From NCBI RefSeq assembly GCF_029168945.1, contig NC_083602.1, forward strand, positions 48,111,442 through 48,175,441: DNA of 64,000 nt, written 5' to 3'. This stretch comes from Cannabis sativa (taxonomy: Eukaryota > Streptophyta > Magnoliopsida > Rosales > Cannabaceae). The position numbers and the translations under genes are program-made. Position 1 is the first letter of the stretch; each line of letters starts with the position of its first letter. Shown piece by piece: positions 43,574 to 55,410 of this stretch. The notes under the pieces were generated by a model. The model made no database searches and was not told the DNA's origin. It was given only the letters and a program-made list of their open reading frames with translations.

Positions 43574-46500
43574 ATGTCTACTTTCGCGTCCAGTTCCAAG
43601 TCTTCCAGGAAGGGGGCGGTTCAACTGGCCACCCTGGAAGAGGTCATGCAGGGTCCCGTGGCCCAGGAGAACTGTGTTGGAAATATTTTACCAGGATCTA
43701 GATTTACTACCTAGTATGTTTCATTAACATCCTAATATGAATTCTAAAACAATGAAATAAACACATAAGAGTTCAAGAAACCTTACATTGGGTGCAGCGG
43801 AATATTATGACTCCTTCCATTCAGATCTCTAGCCCTTGATTCCTTTCTGTAGCAGAGCATTATCAAGATCTGAATCTGGATCTCCTTCTTTGATGTTGAT
43901 TTTCCACAATCTTACATACTATGATTGAGGTACCACTTGATGTGTGTGGGCACTACTCATTCACTTAAGGGAATTTCGAAATTTTGAAGAGAAGAGAAGA
44001 AAAGAGAGAGGAAAGTGGTGGCTCAGGAATTCACTCTGAAAAGAATGAGATGCAATTGTGTGTTGTTTCCTGAAGCCATTACTTTCTATTTATAGAATGC
44101 CCTCTAGGTTTAGGTTAGAATTGTGTGGTATTAAAATAATGAAAAAATAAAATGGTAAACCTCTTGCATAGTGGGCGGCCCATATAAGGAAATTGGGCCT
44201 CACTTTGCAACTTTCCTATTTTGTTATTTTTCATTCCCATTTTCTCAAAAATGCCAATTTTCCAATTTAACCATTTAAATGCCAATTCTAATTATTTAAT
44301 AACTTTAAAATAATTATTAAATAATATTACCATTTAATGTATTTATTAATTCAGACATATAAAGTGTCTTAATTAATAAATAAACTTAGAATCTCTTTTC
44401 TTTACAATTTCGCCCTTGCTTAGTGAAAATTCATAAAGTAGACATAGTCTAACTTTTAGAATTATAATTGATTAATTAAAATCAATTAACTGAGTCTTAC
44501 AAGCAGTATGGTCTCAACTAGTATGGAGACCACGGGTCTATATAACTGAGCTTCCAATAAGTCGAACCGAATTTACCAAGTAAATTCCCTAACTTATTAA
44601 TTCCTTATTGAATCCACTCTTAGAACTTGGAATTGCACTCTCAGTCATATAGAACGCTCTATATGTTCCACGATATAGATACGTCATTAGTTATCCATTG
44701 TTATAATCCTAATGTGATCAATGATCCTCTATATAGATGATCTACACTGTAAAGGGATTAAATTACCGTAACATCCTACAATGTATTTTATCCTTAAAAC
44801 ACTTAACCCTGTATAAATGATATTTCAGCTAACTGAAATGAGTACTCCACCATTTATTTTCGTTTGGTTAAGCTCGAAGGAAATCATCCTTTACTTTCTA
44901 TTCGTCAGATAGAAGCTATAGATTTCATATTTATGTTAGCGCTCCCACTCAATTACACTACTGTGTTCCCAAAATGTACGTATCACCCTGACCCAAAAGT
45001 AGGCTTAACTAACAAATCAAAGAACACGAATAACACTCTTGAGATTGAACCTAATCATATCAACATTAAGATCATTTGATCTAGGATCAACATGTGATAT
45101 TGAATTGAATAGATATTACGGTAAATTCTAATATATCTAATCAAAGTTCAATATCGGTCCCTTCCAATGTATACTCCATACATCCGATACTGGTAAACTT
45201 TGCCAATGTCCTGGAAAGGACATAACACTTTTCCAAGGTGTAAGAATACCTATCGCTGATTATACCATGTCAGTCTAAATCCAGTGTTCTGACAAATTAG
45301 GGAATAAACTTTCGAACATATAATTAAGATTATATTCCACTGTGCTGACAACACGATAATCTTTAACAAATTCATATGTTCTGGACTTAAATAGAATTCA
45401 TACATTATATGTATATAATCATGAAATAAATCATGTGAACCATGCAACATAAAATGTTATTTCTGATCTTTATTAATAAGTAAATCTGATTATATTAAAA
45501 TGGGTTTTATTTAGGGCACAAAACCCAACAAACTGTAAGTCCCGTGCTAACGGTTGGGAGGCGAATGAGCTCCACTCCACATTGACTTGTGCCCACCAAC
45601 TTGAAAAGATCGTGGTGGTGGCAGGCATCAAACCATCAGCCTCTGGGACCTTCCACCGGCTGCCTCGGGACGAGGAGACTCCCAATCACAATTATGGGGG
45701 CTTCGGAGCTTAGAGCCAGACCCATTTGATGTCCAGGGCTATGCTCCCTCTTCAGGACTATTTTGTAAATTTTTTAGTTTTTGTTGGCCTCGCGCCGTAC
45801 CAACTAATTCCTCAAGGATACCGCCTGCTTTCAGGCTTATTTATTTTGTATGCTGCCCAGAGCTGGGGTTCGGCCAGTCAGGCTGAAATTTTGTATTTTT
45901 ATGAACTTGTTTCTGTCCCCAAGAAGGGGGACAAATTTAAAGACGGATTTTATGGACTTCGCTCCCACCCTTTGAACGAGGGCCAAGTCCCTTTCAATCA
46001 TCAGAAACACGTGAAGGAGTACTGTCACCGTTTCTTCTTTTCCTCCGGTTTTTAGGCCATGGACCGCCCGGAGCTTCTTACGGAGTGGGTTAGGATCCCT
46101 CCTTACATGCGGACCGCACCTACTCATGTATTCCTCCAGCGGGCCAGGACTTTCTCCACTTATGACAAGAAGGCATTTAGCGTTGGGGACTTGGTCACGA
46201 CAGAGAACTGTCGGAAGGCCAAGCTGATATCCAAGAATCAGTCGGTGGATGACTTCAATCTTTCCAAGGTCATCTGCCCGAATGTAAGGACTCCAGCTGC
46301 AGAAAGGGCGCTCTGGGTGGACACAATCGCCTCGGCGGAGGACCGGTACCAGAAGTACCTTTTCAGGAGGGAATAGGAGCTGGCTTACATCAAGGCCCAG
46401 GCTGCAGCCGGGAGGACCCTTCGTCTAGAAGCTCCTTCGGAGCGAAGGCCCTCCTGGCCTAAGCCTGTGGTCCCGGTTCCCAACACTGGTGCTCTAGATG

Positions 46501-48462
46501 CCAGTACTTCAAGTTCTGGTAAGTCTCCTTTAGTAATTCATCATGTCCTTTCTGTCCGAGAGTATACCCAACATAGACCTATAGGGTTCGATGAGCGCCT
46601 CTGTAAGTTTAGAATGCCTTCCACCCGGTGGGGGAATCACGCCAAAGAATATTATTTTCCCACTTGGGTCATTTCTTGGGTCGGTCCCGGATGGGCTCTG
46701 GACCTCCGGTGCCTATTCCCCTAGACCATTCAGCCCATTTGTCCTCCAGCTAGTTTCTCCCCTCAGACAGCTTTCTTGGGGATGATGAAGCCAGCATTGT
46801 AGTTCAAGACTTTGCTAGGGCTGAATTAGAGAGTCAGGGTAGGATTAGTTTTATTGCTTTCTTGTTGGGCGCGCGCCTTTCTCATGGTCATTCTAACACT
46901 TTGTTTATTTCTTCGTTGCAGCAGCCAGGCCAATAGAGGATCTTCTGGCTACCCTTGTCGAGGCATATAACCCTGACGCTTCTTTGCCTTCGGCCCCATC
47001 CCAACTGGTGACCCCCGGGAGGTCCTCGTCCAGTGCCCCTTCAGGCATGATTGTCTTGATAGACGAGGAGGGGGAAGTCGAGGAGGATGAGGGCAAGGCT
47101 GCAGCCGCCCTTGAGCGCAAGCGGAAGGGAAAAATGGTTGAGACTGAGCCTTCCAAGCGGCCCCGAAAGAAGGACACTCCAGCTGTGAGCAATGACTCCG
47201 AGATTCCTTCTGCAGCAGAGGAGTATACTGTGCCGCACGGCATCGTGCTCACCCCAGTCCTCGCCGAAGAGGAAAGGCAGATGCTCCGCATTGCCAAACA
47301 TAACTATGCCCTGGACGAGTTCAGTCGGGGACATGCTGAGGTGGAGGCCCTAAAGAAGATCCTGCGAGAGGAGCAGCAGAACACTTTGCGCGAGGACGCT
47401 TTCTGGAATCCTTGGGACCTGAACATGGACCCTTTGACGGATTGGTTCAACCGCTTTGTCGGGCCTACCCTTGCTCCCTTCGCCTCAGAGATGACCAGCC
47501 AGTTTGTCTCCCACCTAACTCAGTTCCCACCTAAGAGATACGCTACTTGTGCCTCCGTGAACTCCGTTTACCAAGTTCATGACATCAGCGCTGCTCTGGC
47601 CGCGGTGAGTACTTGTGATTTTATTTCCTTCTTTTAGATTTTTTCTTAAGGCATCTGATTTCATTCTTGTATCTCTTTTCAGATTACTGTCGAGACCGGC
47701 CGCCTTTCCAAGACCCTGATTGACCATGGGTTCGTCATGTCCAAATTTGGGGGTATGGACGAGGCCGTGAGAATTTTGCGGGACTTGTCTGCCGAAAGGA
47801 GGGCATTCCGGGAAGAGGCCCAGCAAAGGGAGGCCCTTACAGAGGCGAAGTACCAGGAGGAGGCCCAGTAGAGGGAGGCTCAGGCAGAGGTAAGGCACTG
47901 GGAGGAGCTGAAGGCAGAGGGTGAGGCTACAGCAAGGGCCAAGCGCGAGCTGCGGGAAACCAGGGAGGCTATGGATGAAATGGCTGCTGAGTTAAAGTCC
48001 TTGGAGGAGCTGCATCAGGCAGACTTGCAGTCGACGGCCAACTTGACTATGGAGGTGAAGGAACTAAGGGATTTTAATGATCAGGCCTTGAAAAAGGCCA
48101 AAAGAGATGAACTCCTGACCCCAGTCACCTGTAAGCATTGAGTCAAGCGCTTTGATGATGGCGTCTATATGGCCTGCCAGTCGAATGGCCAGAGCATCAA
48201 GCTTGATTTTTATCCCAAACCTAAGGAAGCCCTCGCTAAGTTTCGTGAGAAAAAGAAAGGCTTGACGCTTTGCTCGAAGAACGCTGGGGGCCTCACCTTC
48301 CTTCTCGCATTAATTAGGCCGACAAATTCAACCAGTTCACAACTATTTTTTTTTCTTTACATTTACAGTCTCTTTTCCTTCCTTTCAGACAATTTAAATT
48401 ATTATATTCTAAGGGGAGACAGTTTTTTATGGCCCGTCCCCAGGCCCTTAATATTTTATTAG
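43574..48462 (+). pseudogene. G1 antisense extra gene: 'putative gypsy type transposon' domain protein with introns
   Basis: Plus-strand gene inside a minus-strand gypsy. Proposed coding exons: 43574-43674, 45536-46518, 46767-46838, 46922-47604 and 47683 to about 48462. Introns have GTAAGT/CTCAG, GTAGGA/TGCAG and GTGAGT/TTTCAG ends and keep frame. The first break is a solo copia LTR; skipping it restores the frame exactly. An N-terminal globular part (LQDYFVNFLVFVGLAPYQL) resembles the Pfam 'putative gypsy type transposon' domain known from extra ORFs of Tat elements. A basic NLS-like stretch (RKRKGK, KRPRKK) and a long Glu/Arg/Ala coiled coil (about 47790-48070) follow. It is broken by in-frame TAG at 45711, 46053, 46374 and 47869 and TGA at 48139. 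The last 50 codons are low complexity, so the true end is uncertain. Confidence 0.75.
43675..45530 (-). mobile_element. Solo LTR of the older copia subfamily, in the antisense gene
   Basis: 1856 bp in minus orientation (TGTTGGAAATATT...AAACCCAACA on plus) with perfect TSD AACTG (43670-43674 and 45531-45535). It is closest to the GTGCCC subfamily of 15176-15764 and 27024-27534, not to elements 1 and 2. Confidence 0.93.
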
Positions 48463-48699
48463 GACCTATTTTTCGGTCAGGACATCTTTTCTATTTATAT
48501 ATTTTCACTTACATATATTCTGCTTGATTTTGCTTTTACTTTTGGCCTGTTTTACATTTTTCCGTGTGGTATGCCTTAGTACCCCCCTAAGTGGCATGGA
48601 AACATTGTTTTTAAGGCACTCAACTTTATTTGAAATTTAGAGGTTGCATACATTTTACGGTACAAATTCTCTTAACAAAGCCTAAGTTTACATTTTGGA
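48463..48699. other. G1 spacer between antisense gene and pol
   Basis: About 240 bp, T-rich, with no frame. It lies between the convergent 3' ends of the plus-strand gene and the minus-strand pol, so it should hold both polyadenylation regions; no clear signal was picked. Confidence 0.5.
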
Positions 48700-51600
48700 C
48701 TATTGGTAATACTTCCGGAGATGATCAGCATTCCAGGCCCTTGGCATGATGGTTCCGTCCAATCTTTTTAGCTTATACGTCCCAGAGCCGATCTCATCCT
48801 CAATTTCATATGGCCCTTCCCAATTTAGCCCAAGTACCCCCACTCCGGGTTCTTGAGTGGCTGGGAAGACTCTTCTTAAGACCATATCACCAATAGTAAA
48901 TTTTCTACTTTTAACCTTAGAGTTAAAGTACTTAGTCACCTTCTTTTGATAAGCTGCCATTCGTATTTGAGACTCATCCCGGAGTTCTTCAATTTGATCG
49001 AACGCTTCTTGTAATAAAGCCTTGTTTATTGTTGGATCGTAAGTTGTTCTCCTGTGGGATGGGAATAATGATTCTACCGGGACCATTGCTTCACAACCGT
49101 ACGCCATTAAAAATGGCGAGTGGCCAGTCGTGGTTCTTGGGGTTGTCCGGTAGGCCCATAACACTCTTGGCAATTCTTCGGGCCAATTGTTTTTGCAGGC
49201 CAGCAGCTTTTTCTTTAGGGTGACCTTTAGGATTTTTTTGACCGCTTTTGCTTGTCCGTTTGTTTGTGGCCTTGCCACTGCGGAGAAGCTTTTAACGACT
49301 CCGTGTTAGTTGCAGAACTCGATGAACTCTTTGCAGTCAAACTGCTTTCCATTGTCTAAGACTATCTTGTGAGGCAAGCCGTATCGACACACTATGTTTT
49401 TGATAACAAAGTCTAGTGCTTTTTTAGCAGTTATAGTCTTCATTGGCTCAGCCTCCGTCCACTTGGTGAAGTAGTCTACTGCTACTATCGCATACTTTAC
49501 TCCTCCCTTTCCTGTTGGCAGGGACCCAATAAGATCTATTCCCCAGACCGCAAAGGGCCAGGGACTAGTCATCAGGGTAATTTCATTGGGAGGAGCTCTC
49601 GCTATGTTCACGAACCTTTGGCACGAATCACATTTCTGGACGTAGTCTATGGAATATTTTTTCATTGTTGGCCAGAAGTACCCTTGTCTCAATATTTTCT
49701 TTGACTGACTTGGGCCTACTGTATGATCTCCACAGGACCCCTCATGGACCTCCAGCATAATTTGCTTAGCTTCAGGGTCCGATACACACCTTAAATAAGG
49801 CATGTTGAGTCCTCTTCGATAGACAATTTCGTCCATCATCACATAACGATGCGCTTGATATTGTATCCTTCTGGATAGTGCCTTCTCTTGGGGCAACTCG
49901 CCTTTTGTTATGTATTTGATGATGGGGACCATCCAGCTGGGCTCTAGCTCAACTGTTGCTATGGTATTTTTTACTTTGATGCTTGGCTCTGCCAAGCGTT
50001 CCACAGGTACCACCCCCAGTTTCTCAATCTCACTGTCTGAAGCTAACTTAGCCAGGCACTTAGCATGAGCGTTTTTCTCTCTGGGGATTCTTTCTACTTT
50101 ATAGTCCGTGAACTCGTGGAGCAACTCCCGGACTATGGCTACATAGGCGGCCATCTTTTCTCCACGCGTTTGGTATTCTCCTGACACCTGGTTTACTACC
50201 AGCTGTGAATCGCTGTAGACTTATACTCTCTTGGCCCCTACGGTTTTTGCCAATCTCAGCCCTGCTATCAGGGCTTCGTATTCGGCCTCATTGTTAGAAG
50301 CTGAGAATTCAAACTGTAAGGCTGCTTGGAGTCGAAGTCTGTTCGGGGATATCATCGCGACCCCCGCTCCGGATCCATTTTCGTTAGAGGCGCCATCCAC
50401 GAATACTTTCCACGCTGGGACTGGTGGTGTGAGTATGTTTGCGGTAGCTTCAGCTTCATGGCACTCCGTGATGAAGTCTGCCAACACCTGCCCTTTTATG
50501 GAAATGTGTGGAATGTAGTGTAGGTCAAATTGGCTTAACTCCATTGCCCATTTGAGGAGCCTTCCGGATGCCTCTGGCTTTTGTAAGACTTGAAGAAGTG
50601 GGTGGTTGGTTAATGCCTTGATTGGGTGAGCTTGGAAGTAAGGTCAGCTTTCTAGAGGCCATTAGGAGACAAAAAACTAGTTTTTCGATCACCGGGTACC
50701 GCGTCTCCGCTCCTATCATGCGCTTGCTGACATAGTACACGGGATGCTAAGTTTTTTCCTCTTCCCGTACTAGGGCCGCGCTAACCGCAATCTCAGAGAC
50801 ATCCAAGTATAGGAATAAGTCCTCTCCGAGAACGGGCTTCGATACGATTGGTGGCTTAGCCATGTGCTCTTTTAGTTTTTTAAATGCCTCCTCGCACTCG
50901 TCGGACCATTCAAATTTCTGAAATTTCTTCAAGATGTTGAAGAAGGGAATGCATTTGTCTGTGGATCGGGAGATAAAACGGCTCAGGGCAGCAACCTTTC
51001 CGGTTAAACTCTTGATATCTTTGTGCTTCTTAGGGGAAGGCATGCTCAGGAGAGCTTGGATTTTTTCTGGATTTGCCTCAATTCCCCGCTGACTGACAAT
51101 GAAACCCAGAAACTTCCCCGACTTAACCCCAAAAGTGCACTTCTTTGAGTTAAGTTTCATTCTGTATCTCTGGACCACTTCGAAACATTCTTCTAGGTCA
51201 TCCGCGTGGCTAGTGCACTTATTCAATTTGACCAGCATGTCGTCCACGTATAACTCCATATTTCGCCCCAGAAGGCCCTTGAACATCCGGTTCACCATTC
51301 TTTGGTAAGTTGCACCAGCATTTTTTAGTCCGAAAGGCATCACCAGGTAACAGTATACCCCCTTATCGGTCCTGAAGCTAATGCGCTCTTGATCCACGAT
51401 GTGTATTTTGATCTGGTTGTAACCGGCGTATGCGTCCATGAAGGACAATAGCTTGAATCCGGAGGTGGCATCCACCATCTGGTCGATTCTTGGCAAGGGG
51501 AAACAATCTTTGGGGCAGGCTTTGTTTAGATCGATGAAATCTATACAAACCCGCCATGTTCCATTTGGCTTGGGTACCAGTACCGGATTGGCTAGCCATT

Positions 51601-51940
51601 TTGGGTAATATGCGTCCCGGATCATGGCACTGGTTAGCAATTTGTCCACCTCTTTCTCTAGGGCTTCGGCCTTTGCTGAGTCAAGGGGGCATCTTTTCTA
51701 TTGAACCGGTGGCATGTCCGGGTTGACGTTAAGGACGTGGGTTATGACGTGGGGGCTTATGCCAGTCATTTCTTCTTGACACCACACAAAAACATCCGTG
51801 GCATTCCTTAATGTCTTTACTATTTTTTCTTTTTCCTCTGGCTCTAGATTTTTTCCTAGTCGGAGGACCTTGGTGGGGTCGAGGTCGCATACTGACAGTT
51901 CCTCGACGTCCTCCATGGGTTCTACAATTTTTTTAGATCC
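48700..51940 (-). pseudogene. G1 pol: RT, RNase H and integrase (decayed)
   Basis: Minus-strand gypsy pol. RT (51649-50747) has the WRVCIDF block and YVDD at 51239-51250. RNase H spans 50544-50100, with WKVFVDGAS and YSDSQLV. The integrase zinc region (CDSCQRF, near 49630) is followed by the core with WGIDLIG and GLPHKIVLDNG, and the C-terminal part runs to 48700. Lesions: TAG 51698-51700, TAG 50747-50749, a frameshift near 50640, TAA 50221-50223 and TAA 49306-49308. The frame continues across the G2 insertion into 61070, confirming one original polyprotein. Confidence 0.9.
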
Positions 51941-51945
51941 CACAC

Positions 51946-54411
51946 TGTAATAGCCAAAATATTCAGTTATTAATTTTCTATTATATTGGTCTAGAAACCT
52001 CAATGTGGAAATAGTGATTACATAAAATATATTACTTTATCCAGTAGTTCTCTAAACTTAGTACTATATTAATAATAGTTTTCAAGAATTTATAATACTT
52101 TAGTAAGCATATAATAATTTTAGATAAAGCTCAAAATTATAGCTCTTTATTAAGAGGAAGTGTCTTGATGAGTTAGATATGATATATATTTGAGAATTAT
52201 TTACGTGGTCAAAGGAATGAAATTTGTCTATGTTAGTTAATCATTTTTGAAAATTGGTATTTCTCCTAGTAGTATTTATCATGAGAATTGTGTCATTCCT
52301 ATAAATTAAACTTTGCTAAGGACTTATTTGATTAGGAGAGTGTTTTATCAATATTATTATTGTCATGATTATTAGTTAGCCATTTAATTATGAAGTGATA
52401 TGTATTACTATACTATGTTATATAGTAATAATTATAGTAGTAGCAGTAGTTAAGTGATATATAGCTCCGGCCAAAAGCTTTGAATAATAAGCTTAGCTAA
52501 ATATAGCAAAGTATTAATAGTAGCACATATATATAAATATATAATCCCTTAAGATAAAGTAATTGTGGGTCAAATACATAAAGTATTTGTATATACGTGT
52601 ATAAAAGATGTAGCTAGAAGATAATTCAAAAATTCTAAACAAAAACTTTGTCAATCAAAGTCCACACGTGTGAGTAAAACTCTCAACAAATGGGACTAAG
52701 TCACATAGCTTATTCTAGCTTTTTATGGGTGAACTTCTTCAATGAACCATATTGGCCGAATTTATGGCTAGGAGGTTAATCTTAACTAGAGTTAGTAGCA
52801 AAGTTAAGTTAACTAGGGTGTGGTTAAGTTCTTAGCCTATAAATACTATTAAAGCTTATACTCTCCCTCATCACCTCTAGTTATCTCTGCCACTATTACC
52901 ATTTACACTCCCAATCTCAGTAACTCTTAAAAGTGTCCAAGCTCTCTCTTTCTCTAAGCTAGATCAACTACCTCACACAACTATAAATCAGCAATATACT
53001 TCCATAACTTTCACTCCCATATATAAATCACAATACACCTCAAGCCATACCATTATCATTCTTTAATTAGTCTTCCATAGCTTTAGATTAAACACCAACT
53101 TTTATACGCCTAGAAATTATTCAAGATCTCATATCATCACATTCCTCTATCCTCTCGCATATATATATATATATATATTTCATCATACTGGCATCACTAT
53201 CACTATCATTTCACATTTAAGTTATTAGTGCTCCATTAAATCTCATTTGGAAACTAAGGTATATCATTTGATAGTTTTGAATTCGTAGATACGAAGTTAA
53301 CGTTTCTAATATATATATAACACTATATTCTAATTAATAAGTGTAAAATTTAGGTTTTTCGTAAGAAACTCATTATTGGTTCTCAAGGATCACTCTCATT
53401 ACAATCAAGGCTAGAACTCCACATTTGAGGTAAGGAAATTAAGTAGAAAAAATAAGTTTTCTGTATGTAATAACATTCATAGGAAGAGTAAAAGAGAAGT
53501 TAACTAAGGTCTTCTGCCTGACTCTTTATTGTTTGTTATTTAATGTACTGTATAATATATATTCAAATAATATATTTATAAGATTCATGTTATTTATGTA
53601 TGTTTACAGTATTAGAGCATGGCCATTGCTAAAGGTATATATTCATGTTATTTGAGTATGTATGTAAATAGTGTGTTTATAAGATTCACATTATTTAATT
53701 ATGATTGTTATGTTATTTAAATAATGTATAGTAGTTTGGCATTATTTAAATTAGGTAGATTATAATGTGACATGGTTTGACCGAGAAGATAATGGTTAAA
53801 TACTTGACTGTTGGGTCTATATGGTAGAGAGGGGGCCATTTAGTAGTGGGTACGATTTTACTGAGCCCAGCCCTCCGCCATTTAGTCCAATAGCTCGAGT
53901 TTATTTGCCAAAGTCAAACTCGGGCGTAATCATTATTATGTGATTTAGCTTAGAACCTAGTTATTAGCTACTAGTGATATAATTAAGTTTATGTTTTGCT
54001 ATCTGTCTAGATATGTGCATGTGCATTTTAGTTAGGATTTACTTTTATTTATGTGACTACCTGACACACATTTTCTTACTGAGTTTAGTAGCTCACCCTT
54101 ATTAAATTACCATGTGCAGACCAAAGTAACTGAAAGTATAGAATGCCGGTGGCAAGTGGAACTTTGGACGCTTGTGTATGTGAACTCGCTGAGGGCCATA
54201 TAACTGCGGGCGGTCTAGGGCGCTCTATTTATTTATTTACGCTATTAAGTTTATGTCGTAATTGTTTTAGTTATTATTTATTATGTCTTTTGTACGAAAA
54301 CTGGCCAGTTGTGAATATTTTCAAGTATTAAATAAAAATGCGACATTATGATTTTCTGCGAGTAACGCTTGTAAATAAAATTAATATTTTTATAAAAGTA
54401 CGGGCGTTACA
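51946..54411 (+). repeat. G2 5' LTR
   Basis: 2466 bp, TGTAATAGCC...GGGCGTTACA, with an (AT)n tract at 53159-53178. It lacks short insertions present in the 3' LTR near 60110 and 60270. Chance ORFs in both LTRs (e.g. 54143-54331) are not genes. Confidence 0.93.
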
Positions 54412-54414
54412 GTT

Positions 54415-54427
54415 TGGTATCAGAGCC
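54415..54427 (+). other. G2 primer binding site
   Basis: TGGTATCAGAGCC, the usual tRNA-Met PBS, three bases after the 5' LTR. Confidence 0.9.
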
Positions 54428-55410
54428 ACAGTTATATCGGTCCAGAACGTTCTCACGAGTTACACACATCGGCTAAAAAGTCTCCGCTTGCTACCATGTA
54501 AGTCTCATATTTTATGTTTGTATTATTATTTGTACTTGTGTAATTTTAAAATTGCATTTACTTCATAAACCTTAGTACCTACAACCAAGTTTAGGTACTA
54601 CCCATATGAAATAATTATTTTTAATATCTTCATATAAATATATTTTAAGAAATTTCTTAGGTCAAATTTTAGAAGTTTATTTTAGTTAGTACCATATGAC
54701 TCTTGAAAAAAAAAAACTGAAATTTTTTTTAAGTAAACCATATAAAAATATGTTTTATTATTTTCTTTTACGTGATTATAGAGATAATTTTGTGAACTGT
54801 TATGTTAATAGGGAGAAACTTTTCTTTTATAGAAAAATAATTAGTTGATTTTATCTACTAGGAATATTATAAATTATTCAAATAGTTAGGTTAGTTTTTT
54901 TTTAAGAATTTTTATTTTAGAAGAATTAGAACTAAATATTAAGAGACAATGTTGCTTAGACGATCAAGTCGTCTCAATAGAAACAATCAAGAAGGAGGAG
55001 CTTTAACACCTACAAGAAGTTTAAGAAGGAGACGATTTACGCGGCTAGGATAGTCATGGTGGAGAACAAGGATAATGAGTTGCACTATTACGGAAGAGGT
55101 GTCCGCGTAAGTACATAACAATTCATAAGCTGAGTTGAGAGGACGCTTATTTTCGCGGGTAGTTGGTGCAACAGAATTCCAAGCTTATGGAATGGCTCCA
55201 AGCTCATGATGAAAAGTTGCATTGCAATAAGCAGTAAAGCACGAGGAATTTAGTTCAACAGCCAACACACTGCTTTGAGCCATCACATCAAAGAATAAAA
55301 AAAACATCGAGATTTGAAGGAGGCTCTAATCGATGAGAGGGGAAGGAATGACGAAGGATTGTAGCACCCATATTGGGATATACGTAACTCAATAAAAGAC
55401 AACTGACGAA
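54428..55410 (+). other. G2 leader and lost gag region
   Basis: AT-rich leader followed, from about 54950, by a short degraded stretch. No gag domain or zinc knuckle is recognisable, and the space is too short for a full chromovirus gag plus protease. Internal deletion and decay are inferred. Confidence 0.6.

Noticed and set aside
44864..45079. 71-codon plus-strand ORF
   Set aside because: Antisense strand of the solo copia LTR; same shadow frame as in the other LTR copies.
54143..54331. 62-codon ORF repeated at 60796
   Set aside because: Part of the duplicated G2 LTR; its conservation is explained by LTR identity.
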